From positions 1-26,180 of the forward strand of contig JAQBQL010000097.1 in NCBI GenBank assembly GCA_028287035.1: a DNA stretch of 26,180 nt, written 5' to 3'. A program made the translations under genes and the position numbers. Source of the stretch: Labilithrix sp. Its GTDB lineage: Bacteria > Myxococcota > Polyangia > Polyangiales > Polyangiaceae. Every line of letters begins with the position of its first letter. Positions within the stretch are counted from its first letter, which is position 1. Of this stretch, positions 25,219-26,180 are shown piece by piece. The notes beneath the pieces are model-generated. The model saw only the letters and a program-made list of their open reading frames with translations, made no database searches and was not told the DNA's origin.

Positions 25219-26180
25219 ATGGAACGCATCCAGAAGATCCTCGCTCAGGGCGGCCTCGCCTCCCGACGCGCCGCCGAGCAGCTCATCACCGAGGGCCGCG
25301 TTCGCGTGAACGGGCGCGTCGTCAGCGAGCTCGGCGCGAAGGCCGACGCGCGGAACGACCGCATCGAGGTGGACGGCAAGCGCGTCGTCGCCGAGCACCA
25401 CGTCTACATCGTGCTGCACAAGCCGCGCGGGGTCGTCGCCACGATGAGCGATCCCGAGGGACGGCCCACGGTGAACGACATCTTGCAGAACGTCGGCGCG
25501 CGCGTCTTCCCGGTGGGGCGGCTCGACTTCGCCACCAGCGGCGTGCTCCTCGTCACGAACGATGGCGCATTCTCCGAGGGGCTCCTCCACCCGAAGAAGG
25601 CCGTGCCGAAGACGTACATCGTCAAGGTCAAGGGCAAGATGGCGAAGGAGGACACCGACCACTGGCGGAACGGCGTCAACCTCGAGGACGGCAAGACGCT
25701 GCCCGCCGAGGCGAACCTCGTCCGCTTCGACGGCGACAAGACCTGGTTCGAGCTCACCATCAAGGAAGGCCGCAACCAGCAGATCCGTCGCATGGGCGAG
25801 GCGACCGGCTTCCCCGTCATGCGGCTCGCGCGGCTGTCCTTCGCGGCGATCAGCGCCGACGGGCTGCGCCCCGGCCAGTGGCGGCACCTCACGCGCGAGG
25901 AGCTCCACTCGCTGAAGAAGGCGTACGGCGTGCCGCGCAGCATCCCGGCGCCGCCCGAGGAGGCGCCCGCGCCGGCCCGGCGTCTCCGCGCCGGCAGCGG
26001 CCGCCCGCAGACGAAGAACGGGCCTGCGGCACGCGCCACCCGCGTCGGCGTCGAACAACGCCCGAAGGGCCCGGTCGGCGAGCGCTTCACGTCGCGCGAC
26101 CGCGTGGCGGGAGCCGAGCGCGCGAGCCGCGTGCGCGAGGAGGAGGCACCGCCGGTGCGCGCGCCGCTCGCCGAGGAGCG
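25219..26180 (+). CDS. RluB/RsuA-family 23S/16S rRNA pseudouridine synthase (3' end outside window)
   Basis: Pseudouridine synthase of the RsuA/RluB/RluE/RluF group; 320 residues are visible and the frame is open at the window end. The N-terminal S4 RNA-binding domain spans about 1-60 (ERIQKILAQGGLASRRAAEQLI). The catalytic domain has KPRGVV (68-73), GRLDFATSGVLLVTNDG (100-116) with catalytic Asp103, KTYIVKVKG and the family-typical GRNQQIRRM (193-201 region). The enzyme isomerises a uridine in rRNA; S4 plus GRLD favours RluB, but RsuA or RluE-type specificity cannot be excluded. After about residue 235 there is a long, Arg/Ala/Pro-rich, probably disordered tail still running at the edge. It is divergent from the PHP gene with only 21 bases between the chosen start codons. 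Confidence 0.92.
   Translation, partial: MERIQKILAQGGLASRRAAEQLITEGRVRVNGRVVSELGAKADARNDRIEVDGKRVVAEHHVYIVLHKPRGVVATMSDPEGRPTVNDILQNVGARVFPVGRLDFATSGVLLVTNDGAFSEGLLHPKKAVPKTYIVKVKGKMAKEDTDHWRNGVNLEDGKTLPAEANLVRFDGDKTWFELTIKEGRNQQIRRMGEATGFPVMRLARLSFAAISADGLRPGQWRHLTREELHSLKKAYGVPRSIPAPPEEAPAPARRLRAGSGRPQTKNGPAARATRVGVEQRPKGPVGERFTSRDRVAGAERASRVREEEAPPVRAPLAEE

Noticed and set aside
25200..26058. N-terminal extension of the PHP gene to 26058
   Set aside because: The extra 287 codons are antisense to the pseudouridine synthase; the signal peptide starts at 25197.

Overview
The window is about 70% G+C with strong third-position G/C bias. It carries several traits typical of myxobacteria (Myxococcota, probably Polyangia): a Ser/Thr protein kinase, an ImuA-ImuB-DnaE2 mutasome operon, a MYXO-CTERM-like C-terminal tail, D/N-rich repeat lipoproteins and a tandem pair of M16 peptidase subunits. 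The phylum call is inferred from this gene content. No rRNA, tRNA, integrase or cas gene was seen. Because of the G+C content, nearly every real gene has long open frames antisense or frame-shifted to it; these were discarded.

Layout from left to right. (1) 1-1349, minus: 5'-partial view of a membrane-anchored Ser/Thr kinase whose kinase domain is C-terminal. (2) 1482-2912, plus: NFACT/RqcH-like protein. (3) 3077-4885: a compact element made of one HNH-nuclease gene between roughly 270-280 bp inverted repeats. Each repeat is itself a long imperfect palindrome, and three copies of a perfect 17-bp dyad are present. It lies in the convergent gap between the NFACT gene and larE. (4) 4939-5826, minus: a lone LarE-type sulfur transferase. 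(5) 5977-11984, plus: imuA-imuB-dnaE2 with a LexA-box-like sequence ending one base before the imuA ATG. (6) 12068-13063, plus: GAF-GGDEF diguanylate cyclase preceded by a perfect 20-bp palindrome. (7) 13071-17813, minus: SUKH/propeller protein, then catalytic and non-catalytic M16 subunits with overlapping stop and start. (8) 17908-19134, plus: patatin-like lipase, overlapping the 3' end of lepA (19118-20944, minus), which has a small ribbon-helix-helix gene upstream. (9) 21456-23113, plus: two translationally coupled paralogous lipoproteins with D-x-N-x-D-G repeats. (10) 23133-23565: two convergent arrays of a 55-56 bp repeat with core TCGTTCGGATCCC (five forward, three inverted copies); the last inverted copy encodes the C-terminus of the next gene. 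(11) 23521-25197, minus: secreted PHP-domain protein. (12) 25219 to the end, plus: RluB/RsuA-family pseudouridine synthase, 3'-partial.

Functional themes are SOS mutagenesis (imuA-imuB-dnaE2), ribosome and translation quality control (NFACT, LepA, Rlu) and envelope or secreted proteins (lipoproteins, PHP protein). The two parts least explained by known families are the HNH inverted-repeat element and the 55-56 bp two-orientation repeat array.
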